Assembly: GCA_002862125.1 (NCBI GenBank)
Contig: PHSP01000001.1
Location: 186,001 to 250,000 of the forward strand
Length of the DNA: 64,000 nt
From: Methylobacter sp. KS41
Lineage (GTDB): Bacteria > Pseudomonadota > Gammaproteobacteria > Methylococcales > Methylomonadaceae
Direction of reading: 5' to 3'
Under the pieces are notes generated by a model. The model did not search any database. It was given only the letters and a program-made list of their open reading frames with translations, and had not been told where the DNA came from. Positions 13,919 to 23,689 of this stretch are shown in pieces. The translations under genes and the position numbers were made by a program. Position 1 is the stretch's first letter. Each line of letters opens with the position of its first letter.

Positions 13919-14938
13919 ATGAAAAAAAGTGATTTTAACTATCCGTTACCCGATGCGCTGATTGCGCAAAAACCCTTGGCGGAGCGCGATGCAAGCCGCT
14001 TGTTGTGCATGAACCGAGACACCGGTCAGTTAGCCGACCGGCAATTTAGCGGTTTTATTGAGTTAATAAATGACAGTGATTTGCTGGTTTTTAACGATAC
14101 CAAAGTGATTCCGGCCCGGCTGTATGGGAAAAAACGAAGCGGCGGTAAAGTCGAGATTCTGATTGAGCGCATTCTCGATGAGAATCACGCCATTGCGCAT
14201 GTTCGAGCCAGTAAATCGCCAAAGCCGGGAACTTTGATCGAGCTGGATAAGGGCTATTATTGCGAAGCGCGGGGCAGGGCGGATGATTTGTTCCAACTGG
14301 AGTTTCCAGGCGCGAATTTATTCGCGCTACTGGATCAAATCGGTCGTATCCCGTTGCCGCCTTATATTACCCGCGCCGATGATGAATCGGATTTGACACG
14401 CTATCAAACTGTGTTTGCCAGGGAGGCGGGTGCAGTGGCCGCGCCTACGGCGGGGCTGCATTTTGATTTGGCGATGATGAATAAGATTAAGGCCAAAGGC
14501 GTGCAAACTGCGTTTGTAACTCTGCACGTCGGCAGCGGGACGTTTCAGCCGGTTCGCGTGGAGGATTTATCCGAACACCTGATGCACAAGGAATATTTTG
14601 CCGTGCCGGAGACAACCGTTGATGCTGTACGTCAAGCCCGAGACAGAGGCGGGCGGGTCATCGCCATCGGCACGACGGCGGTCAGGGCGTTGGAATCGGC
14701 ATCTAAATGCGGCCTGCTTGCCCCGGGTTTTGGCGATACCGATTTGTTTATTACCCCCGGTTATCAATTCAAGTCAGTCGACGCCATGCTGACCAATTTC
14801 CATCTTCCTGAATCGACCTTGTTGATGCTGGTTTCAGCGTTCGCCGGTTACGATTCGATTATGAACGCCTATCAACACGCTATTGAGCAATCTTATCGAT
14901 TCTTCAGTTACGGCGATGCGATGTTTTTGAGCCGGTGA
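13919..14938 (+). CDS. queA: S-adenosylmethionine:tRNA ribosyltransferase-isomerase
   Basis: A 339-aa cytoplasmic enzyme that transfers and isomerises the ribosyl moiety of SAM onto preQ1-modified tRNA to give epoxyqueuosine. The start [29 protein letters not shown] and the motifs [25 protein letters not shown] and [15 protein letters not shown] (here [20 protein letters not shown]) are diagnostic. Length matches the family. It is divergent from tRNA-Leu, with 91 bp between them. Its usual partner tgt does not follow; the next gene is the convergent bcsC. Confidence 0.97.
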   Translation: MKKSDFNYPLPDALIAQKPLAERDASRLLCMNRDTGQLADRQFSGFIELINDSDLLVFNDTKVIPARLYGKKRSGGKVEILIERILDENHAIAHVRASKSPKPGTLIELDKGYYCEARGRADDLFQLEFPGANLFALLDQIGRIPLPPYITRADDESDLTRYQTVFAREAGAVAAPTAGLHFDLAMMNKIKAKGVQTAFVTLHVGSGTFQPVRVEDLSEHLMHKEYFAVPETTVDAVRQARDRGGRVIAIGTTAVRALESASKCGLLAPGFGDTDLFITPGYQFKSVDAMLTNFHLPESTLLMLVSAFAGYDSIMNAYQHAIEQSYRFFSYGDAMFLSR

Positions 14939-14989
14939 TTTTATGTGCTTGTCAGCACTAACCGCCGGAAATTCCGTCCAGCTTTGGGC

Positions 14990-17425
14990 TCAAAATATGG
15001 ATGAGAACATGCCCTTCGGTATATCGGTGCTGAATGAGGCTTTTCTACTGTCGAAATAATATCTTGCGAACAACCCGCAGGTATAATCCTGATAGCCGCT
15101 AGTTTTGCGGATGGCGGTGCCTGCCCCCAATTGAAAGTTCTGGCTCACCAGCCACACGCCTTTCAATTCAAAATCAAAGGCTATGCCGCTTGAGTGGGTC
15201 GATCCAAAGGAGCCGACGGCTTGGTTGTTTAATGGATACCAGGGCGTGCTGGAATTGGATATATCTTGAAAACCCCCGACCATACGGCCATTAATCACGA
15301 AAGGTTTGCCCTCTTCGGTCAGGAAATTGATGCCGGCGCCGGCATTAATATATTGGTCCGGGCTAAAATAGCCGCCCTGCCCATAAGTAAAATAGCTGAG
15401 ATTTTTATCGAAATGCTGATAATTTATCGACGGTCCTACGCTAAAATAATTAAAACCGGAAATATACAGATTTCTGGATAAATTTGCCGAAACTGAAACG
15501 CTATAGTTCTCCGCGACATTTTTTCCGTCCAGCAGGGCAAGATCAATAGATGAAAATGTATTCCAGTTTTCGTTGAAGCGATAATATATCGAAGGTAAAA
15601 TTCCTCTTCTCAATACGCGGCCCCACTCCAGATTGTTATTGTAAGGATCTTTGATGCCAGTATACGACAAAATCGATTGCCTGATTGGTTGCGAATAGGC
15701 TTCCAGCCCCCAATAGCCGAAACCGGCCTGTTGGACAAAACCGGTATCGAACGTCACTGCCGGGGCGATGATTCCGCCGATAGGGGTGCTGCCCAGATTG
15801 ATAAAAGGACTGAACCAGCCGTCTTTTCGATAGGAAAAATCAATTTCCAGCGCATTATTGAGCTGCTGAGTGGGAGAAAATGGGGTGCTCGCCACGCACT
15901 TGGCCTGACCCGCCAAGCCCAATGTTTCACCCGGCGCCAAGGTTCCTATTTGCGAAACGCATTTTTCAGGACTCCCCGAATACAACTGCACCCGGCTAAA
16001 ACTCAGTCTGAATGTATGATTACCGTTAATGGTGTAGGAGCCTGTAGCTACCGGCGCTTTTAACAAATCCAGCTTGCCCAGCCCGGTTTCACCGGATTTA
16101 TAACGCACATAGCCGCCCATGTCGACAGAAGGGGAAGCGATGTTTATCATCTTTGGCATTGCGCGAGGCGCCAGTTTATAAGCGGATTGAAACTGTTTAC
16201 GGTCATACAGCTCTTGTCCATGAAACCGGTGATACTCGTCTAAAAATTCGCCTCCCGTTTTTTCGGCCTTTCCAGCCAATAAACTTCTATCGGCTTGCGC
16301 CTGACTTTGGATATAAGCCTGGGCGTTTTTCCTGTCCGGCGACTGTTGATACAATTCATCAAACAATTTGGCCGCTTTCTCATATTGTTGGCTTTGTTTT
16401 GCTATCCAGGCCCTAAGCTCCAGTATTTCGGTATCCGGACCGCTGATTTTCTCCGCCTGAGAAACATTTTCCTCGGCTTGTTTCAACTGGTTGCGGTCAA
16501 AGTTTTGCCAGGCTTTGATTTTCAAAATTCGCGCGGCAAGCGATTTTATTTCAGGTGACGGTTTTGTGACTGATAAGGAAATAGCTAAGGCCTGATCATA
16601 ATCGCCGGCTTTTTCCAGACTCAATATCTGCCCATAGCGCGCATTTTCGTTTTTAGAATTCCATAAAACGGCTTTCTGAAACCAGTCCTGCGCCTTTTCA
16701 TACTCTTTTAAATCGAAATAACGCCAGCCTATGGAGGCAGCCAATTCGTCATCTTTGAAAAATTGGACAAGACCGGCTATTCCGGAAACTGCAAGTTCCT
16801 GCTCTTCAGAAGTGGGTTGTTTGTTGGCATAGTAACGGTCCTTGAGCGCGGCGTACTTTATGCGGTCCAGATACAATGGAGGCAAATAACGGCGGCTTGA
16901 TTCAAGTAACTTGTTAAAGTTTTTGTAATCAAGTCTGGTCCTGGCGTTTTCCAAGGTCAGCATTTTGTCCTTGTCCGGGCATTCAACAATGATCTTGTTA
17001 TAAATATCAAACGCTTTAGAGGCTTGACCGCTTTTCAGATAAGCTTCGGCGCTAATCCATTTTGAAGGCAGGCTGGAACAGGGGTCATGAAAAGTTATGA
17101 CTTTTTTATGGCTTGTATGCGTTGTCTTGGCGGCCGATGTTTTCTGAGTCCTCTGTTGCTGCAAGGCATTGAGGAGATCGGTTGGCGGCTGCCATCCGGG
17201 ATATTGTTGTGTTAATTGTTCGAGCTGCAGGGATAGCTGGTCGTATTTTTTGGCATGAAGTAATCGCCATAAAATACGTTCATCCGGCTGGCTGCTTTGA
17301 GGATTGTTCAAGAGTGGCTTATCAATGACGCCGCCCGATTTGCTTTGTTCGATCTCAGCCGCGTTTGCAGAACAAGAGATCGAAAGGGCAACTGTAAACA
17401 GGCAGAATAAGCCGTGGTTCTTCAT
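14990..17425 (-). CDS. bcsC: Cellulose synthase subunit BcsC (TPR plus outer-membrane barrel)
   Basis: An 811-aa protein that forms the periplasmic scaffold and outer-membrane exit channel for cellulose. It has a signal peptide ending near SCSANAAE, TPR-like helices at about 60-400 (ALKDRYYANKQ, YDQALAISLSV, QQYEKAAKLFDELYQ), and a C-terminal BcsC barrel domain from about 430 (PSVDMGGYVRYKSGETG, QDYTCGLFARYYF). It is shorter than the ~1150-aa E. coli protein, apparently through fewer TPR units. Its start overlaps the bcsZ stop by one base, so it is the last gene of bcsA-B-Z-C. Confidence 0.93.
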   Translation of the reverse strand: MKNHGLFCLFTVALSISCSANAAEIEQSKSGGVIDKPLLNNPQSSQPDERILWRLLHAKKYDQLSLQLEQLTQQYPGWQPPTDLLNALQQQRTQKTSAAKTTHTSHKKVITFHDPCSSLPSKWISAEAYLKSGQASKAFDIYNKIIVECPDKDKMLTLENARTRLDYKNFNKLLESSRRYLPPLYLDRIKYAALKDRYYANKQPTSEEQELAVSGIAGLVQFFKDDELAASIGWRYFDLKEYEKAQDWFQKAVLWNSKNENARYGQILSLEKAGDYDQALAISLSVTKPSPEIKSLAARILKIKAWQNFDRNQLKQAEENVSQAEKISGPDTEILELRAWIAKQSQQYEKAAKLFDELYQQSPDRKNAQAYIQSQAQADRSLLAGKAEKTGGEFLDEYHRFHGQELYDRKQFQSAYKLAPRAMPKMINIASPSVDMGGYVRYKSGETGLGKLDLLKAPVATGSYTINGNHTFRLSFSRVQLYSGSPEKCVSQIGTLAPGETLGLAGQAKCVASTPFSPTQQLNNALEIDFSYRKDGWFSPFINLGSTPIGGIIAPAVTFDTGFVQQAGFGYWGLEAYSQPIRQSILSYTGIKDPYNNNLEWGRVLRRGILPSIYYRFNENWNTFSSIDLALLDGKNVAENYSVSVSANLSRNLYISGFNYFSVGPSINYQHFDKNLSYFTYGQGGYFSPDQYINAGAGINFLTEEGKPFVINGRMVGGFQDISNSSTPWYPLNNQAVGSFGSTHSSGIAFDFELKGVWLVSQNFQLGAGTAIRKTSGYQDYTCGLFARYYFDSRKASFSTDIPKGMFSSIF

Positions 17426-18453
17426 TATTTATCCGCTAGTTGTTGATAAGCCAATTTACTTAACAATACCAGTGTTGCAGAATAATAATCCTGGTCATTC
17501 TCTATGGATGCAAAATTGACGGAATCCGTGCTTTTTAACGCCAACAAGGTAACTTCCTTTATTGCTTTTATTCCGTTATTTGCGCCATAGGAGTCCATGA
17601 TGTTTTCTTCCACTGCTATCCAGGCTGGCGTGTAGCCTTGATAAAAAGACCAGTATTTTGCGAAAGGCGATAATAACTCCGGATTAATTCCCCCTAATAA
17701 CGAATAAAGCGGAACTCTAACGGCATCATATCCGAATTGTTTGTTTTTGGCTGGAGTCATGCTTTCATCGTTTTTGATTTCCAGCCAATCAGGCGGGAGC
17801 TGCCAACGTCCGAACCGGGCTTTTTGCATCAGAGTTTGACCGCTGGCGGTTAATTTACCCCAGACAGGATCGTTATCAAACTCTGAAAAAGTCTTGAGCG
17901 CGGGATAGACCCAATAGGAAAGATTGATAAGAGTGGAATCCGGAAATTGAAAGCCATATTCACCCGGTAAAATCATATCAAGGCCGCTTTTTTGAATAAT
18001 CAGTTTTTGCTTGATATCGGTCAGGATTTTAATCGCCTCATTTTCGTAGTCCTTCTGTTTCCATTTTTTTGAAGCTTCCAGCAAAGACCATGCAATGAGA
18101 ATATCGCCATCAGAGGCATTATTTTTGTCCTCATCAGCTAGTGCCGTTGCAGGCCTTCTTCTCCAGATAAACAAATTATCTGTTCTTACCTGCAAATTGG
18201 TTTTGGTCCATTGCCAGATATTCTTGAAGAGCTCCTCATCATTCATTCCAAGCGCCAGCAACAAACCATAACCCTGTCCTTCGGAATGCGATATATTGTT
18301 GTTACCGGTATCTATGATCCGTCCGTCCGCTGAGATAAACCTGGATTTATAGATTTTCCAGTCGTTATCAATTTTCACGTCCGGATGAAACTGGCAGGCG
18401 GTTAACGTCAGTGCCAGCGCGATACTCAGCCATTGCCATTTCATAATCATCAT
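17425..18453 (-). CDS. bcsZ: Endo-1,4-beta-glucanase BcsZ (GH8)
   Basis: A 342-aa glycoside hydrolase family 8 enzyme that trims cellulose during secretion. The GH8 acid residues sit in NISHSEGQGYGLLLALG (catalytic Glu) and NNASDGDILIAWSLLEAS (Asp). The N-terminus MMIMKWQWLSIALALTLTAC has a lipobox-like LTAC, so it may be an inner- or outer-membrane lipoprotein rather than a free periplasmic enzyme as in E. coli. Length is normal. It overlaps bcsB by 4 bases and bcsC by 1. Confidence 0.94.
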   Translation of the reverse strand: MMIMKWQWLSIALALTLTACQFHPDVKIDNDWKIYKSRFISADGRIIDTGNNNISHSEGQGYGLLLALGMNDEELFKNIWQWTKTNLQVRTDNLFIWRRRPATALADEDKNNASDGDILIAWSLLEASKKWKQKDYENEAIKILTDIKQKLIIQKSGLDMILPGEYGFQFPDSTLINLSYWVYPALKTFSEFDNDPVWGKLTASGQTLMQKARFGRWQLPPDWLEIKNDESMTPAKNKQFGYDAVRVPLYSLLGGINPELLSPFAKYWSFYQGYTPAWIAVEENIMDSYGANNGIKAIKEVTLLALKSTDSVNFASIENDQDYYSATLVLLSKLAYQQLADK

Positions 18454-20735
18454 TCGTCAACTCTGGGGTGGGTCTGTTTTTTATATTTAGCCAATGACTT
18501 ATGAATTAACCAGGCAATCAGAAGCAGCATGGGCAAGATCAGCGCCAGCCAATGCCATGGGTGCTTTGAAAAATACATAATCATATCGAGTCTGGTGTTG
18601 CCGTGGCCCGTCAGAAAAGTTTCGCCTTCCTGTTGCCAATAAAACTTTTTTTGATTGTCCCAGAGAAAAATATTGCCTTTCAGCTGACTCCATAACTGAG
18701 GAGAGAAAAGCGTCTCCATTCCTGAAGATAGCGAATTATTCTTGTCGCTAAGCAAAGCCAACGTTACATAGCCTTTATCGCCGGGTGTTGGATAAGACAT
18801 CATCAGAAACTCATCGCCTAACCCTGCTGTTTGAACAATTGGAACATTTTTAGGCGTGATTGCCGTAGGCAAAGGCGAAGGATTTTGATCCGAAACAACC
18901 CTGTCCAGCCATTCCCAGAAAGGTTCTTTCTGCTGCTGCTGTTGCTCTTTAAATTGATACGGAAACTTGCTGAGTACGCCTAACTTTACCGGAGAACCTT
19001 CCAAAACTGATTGATCATCCGGAGACAATTTACCGATCAAAACTACATTTTTATCGTCTGAATATTTGCCTTGAGTGATATTAAGATCAAATGCAGGCGT
19101 TTCAAAATACGCTGCTAACTTCGCAATCAAATACCAGGCAGCGGTTATCGAATCGGAAGAGTTATCCAATACTCTAAAGACAGTTTCCCCTGCGGAACCA
19201 TTTTTTATCAAAGGGAAACTGGTTTGTTCAAGTAATTGCAGATCGGGCAACGCGGCTTCCCGGCCTACATCCGGGAATGAAATAGTGGAATCTTCATAGA
19301 TCGACACCAGAAGATTATCGCGTTGAACATACATGCATTCTCCAGATTCGGATGGCTTTAATACGGACGAAAACGCCAATGTATTAAGTCCTGCATTAAA
19401 GCTTCGAAGCGGTATGGTTATATGATAATTTCTATAATGCGCCCCTTCCTGTTCCTTCAATTGAATAGCGTGATTAAAAAGCCCATTCAAGCTGATATTA
19501 ATCACTGAATCTTTTCGCATTCCTGCGCCATAAGCCAGATTTAAGTGAATTTTAACGAGCTGATCTTCGGTCCCATAAAGATCAGCCGGTATTCGAATAT
19601 CGAATTTGGCTTCTGAATTAACTGCATTCAGAGACTTATTGCCAAAGCCGAGTTGCGCAAACTGGTAGGTATGATCTGGGAGAATCGATTGATGCGAATA
19701 TATTTCTGCATTATCCGGAAACATGACTTGATCAACGATGGTCTCTTGGGCGTCAGGGAATATAGCCGTAAATAAGGCAAATGACTGTACGGCTTTTTTT
19801 ACTTCCTGATTAGTATTGCCTGAAATAACCAGGATAAAATGGTTTTTATCCTGGTCTTGCTGGAAAATGCCCAAATAGGCGCCCGTTATCGCCTTATTGA
19901 TTTCAGCCGGAATTAATTGTCCCAGCTGTTCTTTGGTGCCCAGCAAAACGGCGTCGTGCTTAAGCTGTTCCGGATTCAGATTAAACCGTCCAGAGCTTTT
20001 ACCAGAGCCGTCAGCCATGTAATAAGGTTTTACCAGCTGTTCATCCAGTTTCATCGGCACATGTTTCAGGCGTAACTTGACGCTTTGCGCAACCATGGCG
20101 CCCCAGTACAAATAATCATCGGAAATAGTTTCATTTGCCCTGAGAATGCTAAGGGAATAATTATCCAGCCTATTGTTAATTAAAGAATTTAACGCGGAAA
20201 GCTTGGCATTAACCGGGAGCTCTTCGTAATTTAACGCCAATGTGGATTTCTCGGTATTTATATTTGTCCATAATTCCGGAGAGCTCCAGTCCTCGCATTG
20301 AGTTTCGGTATAATGCTGGGCTACTTTAAGGGAGAGCTGATTGTAGCCCGGAATTAAATATTCCTTATCAATTACAAATTTAGCCTGAGTTTCCTTATTG
20401 ACCGGATTAAGCTTTATCTGTCCAACTATATAATTGTTTATATAAACAACAAGTTGCGACCTGTTCTCATGTAACAGATTAGAGTTGGTAATAACGAGAT
20501 TTAATTCGGCTGATAACGGGTTCACTCGTTCAGAAACCGGAAAACTGAGATTATAGGAACCGTCCACGCTTTTAAGCATTAACGGTTTATCTTCTGACAT
20601 GAAATGACTCAAGGGCCATGATTTGCTTAGCTTTTGCTCCGAAGCCACAGGTACAGGCATAGACAAAGCCGAATCAACAAATAAAAACAGACTCAATAAG
20701 AACAAGCAATTCCGTAAAGATTTAGACATATACAT
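18450..20735 (-). CDS. bcsB: Cellulose synthase regulatory subunit BcsB
   Basis: A 761-aa periplasmic partner of BcsA with carbohydrate-binding and flavodoxin-like domains and a C-terminal membrane anchor. A signal peptide (LFLLSLFLFVDSALS) is followed by the BcsB fold (ELNLVITNSNLL, QLVVYINNYIVGQIKLNP, CEDWSSPELWTNI), and the C-terminus has one transmembrane helix (WHWLALILPMLLLIAWLI). Two starts are possible (20735 and 20729, MYM); either overlaps the end of bcsA, showing tight coupling. Confidence 0.94.
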   Translation of the reverse strand: MYMSKSLRNCLFLLSLFLFVDSALSMPVPVASEQKLSKSWPLSHFMSEDKPLMLKSVDGSYNLSFPVSERVNPLSAELNLVITNSNLLHENRSQLVVYINNYIVGQIKLNPVNKETQAKFVIDKEYLIPGYNQLSLKVAQHYTETQCEDWSSPELWTNINTEKSTLALNYEELPVNAKLSALNSLINNRLDNYSLSILRANETISDDYLYWGAMVAQSVKLRLKHVPMKLDEQLVKPYYMADGSGKSSGRFNLNPEQLKHDAVLLGTKEQLGQLIPAEINKAITGAYLGIFQQDQDKNHFILVISGNTNQEVKKAVQSFALFTAIFPDAQETIVDQVMFPDNAEIYSHQSILPDHTYQFAQLGFGNKSLNAVNSEAKFDIRIPADLYGTEDQLVKIHLNLAYGAGMRKDSVINISLNGLFNHAIQLKEQEGAHYRNYHITIPLRSFNAGLNTLAFSSVLKPSESGECMYVQRDNLLVSIYEDSTISFPDVGREAALPDLQLLEQTSFPLIKNGSAGETVFRVLDNSSDSITAAWYLIAKLAAYFETPAFDLNITQGKYSDDKNVVLIGKLSPDDQSVLEGSPVKLGVLSKFPYQFKEQQQQQKEPFWEWLDRVVSDQNPSPLPTAITPKNVPIVQTAGLGDEFLMMSYPTPGDKGYVTLALLSDKNNSLSSGMETLFSPQLWSQLKGNIFLWDNQKKFYWQQEGETFLTGHGNTRLDMIMYFSKHPWHWLALILPMLLLIAWLIHKSLAKYKKQTHPRVDE

Positions 20736-23037
20736 TCACTAATTTTTTAAAATACGATTTCAGAACGACAAAAATGTGACTGAACCCATGGCTGAAGCCA
20801 ATTCTAACCATAAAAAACATGCTTCTGGTTAATCCCGGATCATTTGCCGTATCTTCATAAATTTTGACCCACCTGGAACTATCCCCATGAATAAACCTTA
20901 CTATTTTCAGATAATCATTCAGATCTGAATACAGAAACTTGACGCCATAGATATAGTGATCATCTTTCTTGACACTATTCGTTATAGAGACCGGATAGCA
21001 ATCCAGACGATTACCGTTCCGCACCTCTATAAATATTTTCTCGGCTTTATGTTGATTGGGTAATTCAAGCTGACTATGAATACTCCCTCCCCCTAATGAA
21101 ATGTCCTTAATGATTACCGGAATTCTTTTTTCAACCGCAACTATAGTTGATTCGGTAAACAAGCTTGCTTCCATTTGAATAGGTAGTCTTGGATTAATCC
21201 TACGCCCCCGGCGTTCGTTAAATGCATCTGGATTAGAATCCGTATCGCTGTATGTTTTTGACAACCAGTTTGCTTTAATATCTACAGGAATTCTAGGATT
21301 CGCCCTACGCTGCCTGCGTTCATGCAATGCGCCAAGAGTCGCAAGCAATAGCAGTAAATTTAAAAGCGCCCAAAAGAAAGTAACCGTAATTAAAGGCCGC
21401 TCATCAGGGAAAATTGAATATCGCCAGATTCCAAAGCAGGCCGCCAATAAGGTATAACCCAGCGCCCAATAAAAAGGTTGGGACAGCGGAGAAATTAAAT
21501 CCTGATCCAGCCGTTCCATCTTGGGAGTCACAGAAAATCTTGGCTTATGTGGGTTTATGAGTACGGCCATGACCGCCCGGATGGAAAACAAGGCCTGCAT
21601 GGTTTCATATATTTCCGAAACAAACGCCCATCTAACGTTTTTAAAAAGGTAATGGCTAGTTAGAAACAATACCGCTAAAAAAGGCACCGTATAGATAAAG
21701 AATTCCATAATATTGGCGTGATATATTTTTAATCCGAAAAACAGAAATAGTCCTGGGGATATTATAAAAACCAGCCGTGCAAAAGGAAAAAACCAGAACA
21801 GCATATTAGATAAATAACAAATTCTTTGAGCCAGTTTCAGATTTGGCATAAACAAAGGATTATTAAAAATCAAGTTCTGCACCATGCCTTGCGCCCAGCG
21901 CATTCTTTGTATGATAAAACTGTCAAAGGTTTCTGGTTGCAATCCTGAAATCAGTGGATAGAGAATGTAGTGAGATTTCCAGCCTTTGCTATGCAGTTTA
22001 ATTGCTGTTTCTGAATCTTCGGTGATGGTTTTGCCGCTGAATCCTCCAATCTCGTCAATAGCTTTGCGTCTTAAAATTGCGGCGGAGCCGCAAAAGAATG
22101 AAGCATGCCAAAAATCCAGTCCCGGTTGAATTCCCTTGTAAAACATATCGCTTTCTGAGGGCATGCGGTGATATAAATTTAAGTTTTTCTCAAAGGGATC
22201 AGGGTTTATAAAAAAATGCGGGGTTTGAACGAGGAAAACTTTTTCGTCTTGTATAAACGAGCCGACCAGCTTCTTTAATATATCAACAGCCGGCGCATGA
22301 TCGGCATCCAGAACCAATATCAGGTCGCCGTTGATATGCTTCAATGCGCTGTTCAAATTTCCGGCTTTGGCATTAACATTCTCAGTACGGGTGAGATAAG
22401 AAACGTTAAGTTGCTTACAAAGTCTCTTTAGCTGGAGGCTGCGTGCCAAGGCGCTTTCGCGGCTTTTTTCATCAGGAGAATTCAGCTTTTCCGCGGTTCC
22501 GCCGTCATCCAGAAGGTATATATTCAGTTTTGGTGCCGGATAATCAACATTTCTGGCTGCGGCCAAGGTAATTTTTACCAGATCGACGGGTTCGTTATAA
22601 CATGGAATAATGATGTCGACGGAAGGCCAGCTGGATTTATCGGATGGCAACGGAACTGGCGTGCGGTGGATGGGACGAATATTGACAAAAATGCTGAGGA
22701 AGAACATCAGTCCGCCGTACACTTCCGCCAAAAACAAGGCAATGAGACCGATATAACTGAAAAAGTCCTCGTAAACCAGTGTATAGGTCATACGCCAGGA
22801 AAAATAACGAAGAACAATAAAGCTGCTTAGCGTCACGAACAATACGCGCCAAAATCCAAGACTTTTTATTGGCCGAATTGACATCAGTAAGGTCAGCAAT
22901 AAAACTGAAATATAGGCTTGTGTATTGAAATCGACACGTAATCCCGATAGATAAACCAAGCACAATAAAATCAGTAAAGAAAGGAGTAACCCGGATTTCT
23001 CTTTTACAATTTCAACAATTATTACGAAGTTTTTCAT
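20722..23037 (-). CDS. bcsA: Cellulose synthase catalytic subunit BcsA with doubled PilZ arm
   Basis: A 771-aa inner-membrane family 2 glycosyltransferase that polymerises UDP-glucose and exports the chain. Motifs in order: DDGG (about 175), DAD (about 243), FFCGSAAILRR (about 315), TED (about 337) and QRMRW (about 375), with membrane helices on both sides. A C-terminal PilZ domain binds cyclic di-GMP. The PilZ arginine arm occurs twice, as HERRQRRANPRIPV (about 571) and NERRGRRINPRLPI (about 607), before DISLGGG (about 643); one arm is normal. It is the first gene of the operon. No bcsQ or other accessory bcs gene is nearby, and upstream lies an IS5 remnant. Confidence 0.96.
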   Translation of the reverse strand: MKNFVIIVEIVKEKSGLLLSLLILLCLVYLSGLRVDFNTQAYISVLLLTLLMSIRPIKSLGFWRVLFVTLSSFIVLRYFSWRMTYTLVYEDFFSYIGLIALFLAEVYGGLMFFLSIFVNIRPIHRTPVPLPSDKSSWPSVDIIIPCYNEPVDLVKITLAAARNVDYPAPKLNIYLLDDGGTAEKLNSPDEKSRESALARSLQLKRLCKQLNVSYLTRTENVNAKAGNLNSALKHINGDLILVLDADHAPAVDILKKLVGSFIQDEKVFLVQTPHFFINPDPFEKNLNLYHRMPSESDMFYKGIQPGLDFWHASFFCGSAAILRRKAIDEIGGFSGKTITEDSETAIKLHSKGWKSHYILYPLISGLQPETFDSFIIQRMRWAQGMVQNLIFNNPLFMPNLKLAQRICYLSNMLFWFFPFARLVFIISPGLFLFFGLKIYHANIMEFFIYTVPFLAVLFLTSHYLFKNVRWAFVSEIYETMQALFSIRAVMAVLINPHKPRFSVTPKMERLDQDLISPLSQPFYWALGYTLLAACFGIWRYSIFPDERPLITVTFFWALLNLLLLLATLGALHERRQRRANPRIPVDIKANWLSKTYSDTDSNPDAFNERRGRRINPRLPIQMEASLFTESTIVAVEKRIPVIIKDISLGGGSIHSQLELPNQHKAEKIFIEVRNGNRLDCYPVSITNSVKKDDHYIYGVKFLYSDLNDYLKIVRFIHGDSSRWVKIYEDTANDPGLTRSMFFMVRIGFSHGFSHIFVVLKSYFKKLVNVYV

Positions 23038-23099
23038 CGATTTTCGGGGGGGAATAATTTCCTGAAAGTCTCTTTTAAAAGTCTGCTTAGTTAAGCCGC

Positions 23100-23490
23100 A
23101 TCAGCATCAAATTGATCATGCGACGTAAACGAAGGCTTCGACAGCTGGATTTGCACCTGGTTATTTTTGCCTGGTCCGCGCGGTAACACGCATCTGGATG
23201 TGTTTGCCGTCGTTGTAGCCCTTTTCACCGGCCTACGCCGTGGTTTTGAAGCTCTTGCTGTCCAGGCAGAAGGCAGTGGGCTGTTTATGCCGGCCAATCT
23301 TGCGCCACGCGCAAGCATGCAAGGTTTGGTGGATACGTTGCCAAGCGCCGTCACGCATGCCGCCGCGCGCAACCATCGTGCGCAACATAAAGGATGGCTT
23401 CCGGAACTTGCCGGAGTTTTATTGTGTGCGGGCATCCAACAAGTTTGGCATCCGGTAGAGGAGGCTAATAATGCTCCGGCGTTTCCGGTT
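23100..23490 (-). pseudogene. IS5-family transposase remnant
   Basis: On the minus strand the sequence translates, through in-frame stops, to fragments GGMRDGAWQRIHQTLHAC, AFCLDSKSFKTTA and EKGYNDGKHIQMRV. These match the middle of IS5/IS4-type transposases, including the D-S-x-S-x-K-T-T region and the K-G-x-x-x-G-K-x-I segment. Stops after DARTQ and KTTA, and the missing ends, show it is dead. It lies just upstream of bcsA and may have displaced the native upstream region. Confidence 0.72.
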
Positions 23491-23689
23491 TAAATTCGTT
23501 GGCGGTTTTTTAGTTAGGTCAAAAATAGCGCAGTTTACAATATATCGTATTTCATTCGCTACTTTTAAAACACGATCTATTTACCGTATAGCCATGTTTC
23601 GTTAATTTTTTTTAACTATACTTGCCAAAAGGCTGGCTCCCGGGTGACTGGCGGTTAGGGGTTAATCACAAAGTACTTACTCGAATAAA

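Noticed and set aside
23091-23493. Open frames of 108-114 aa on both strands as genes
   Set aside because: The minus-strand third frame gives IS5-transposase fragments with stops, so these frames are shadows of a pseudogene.
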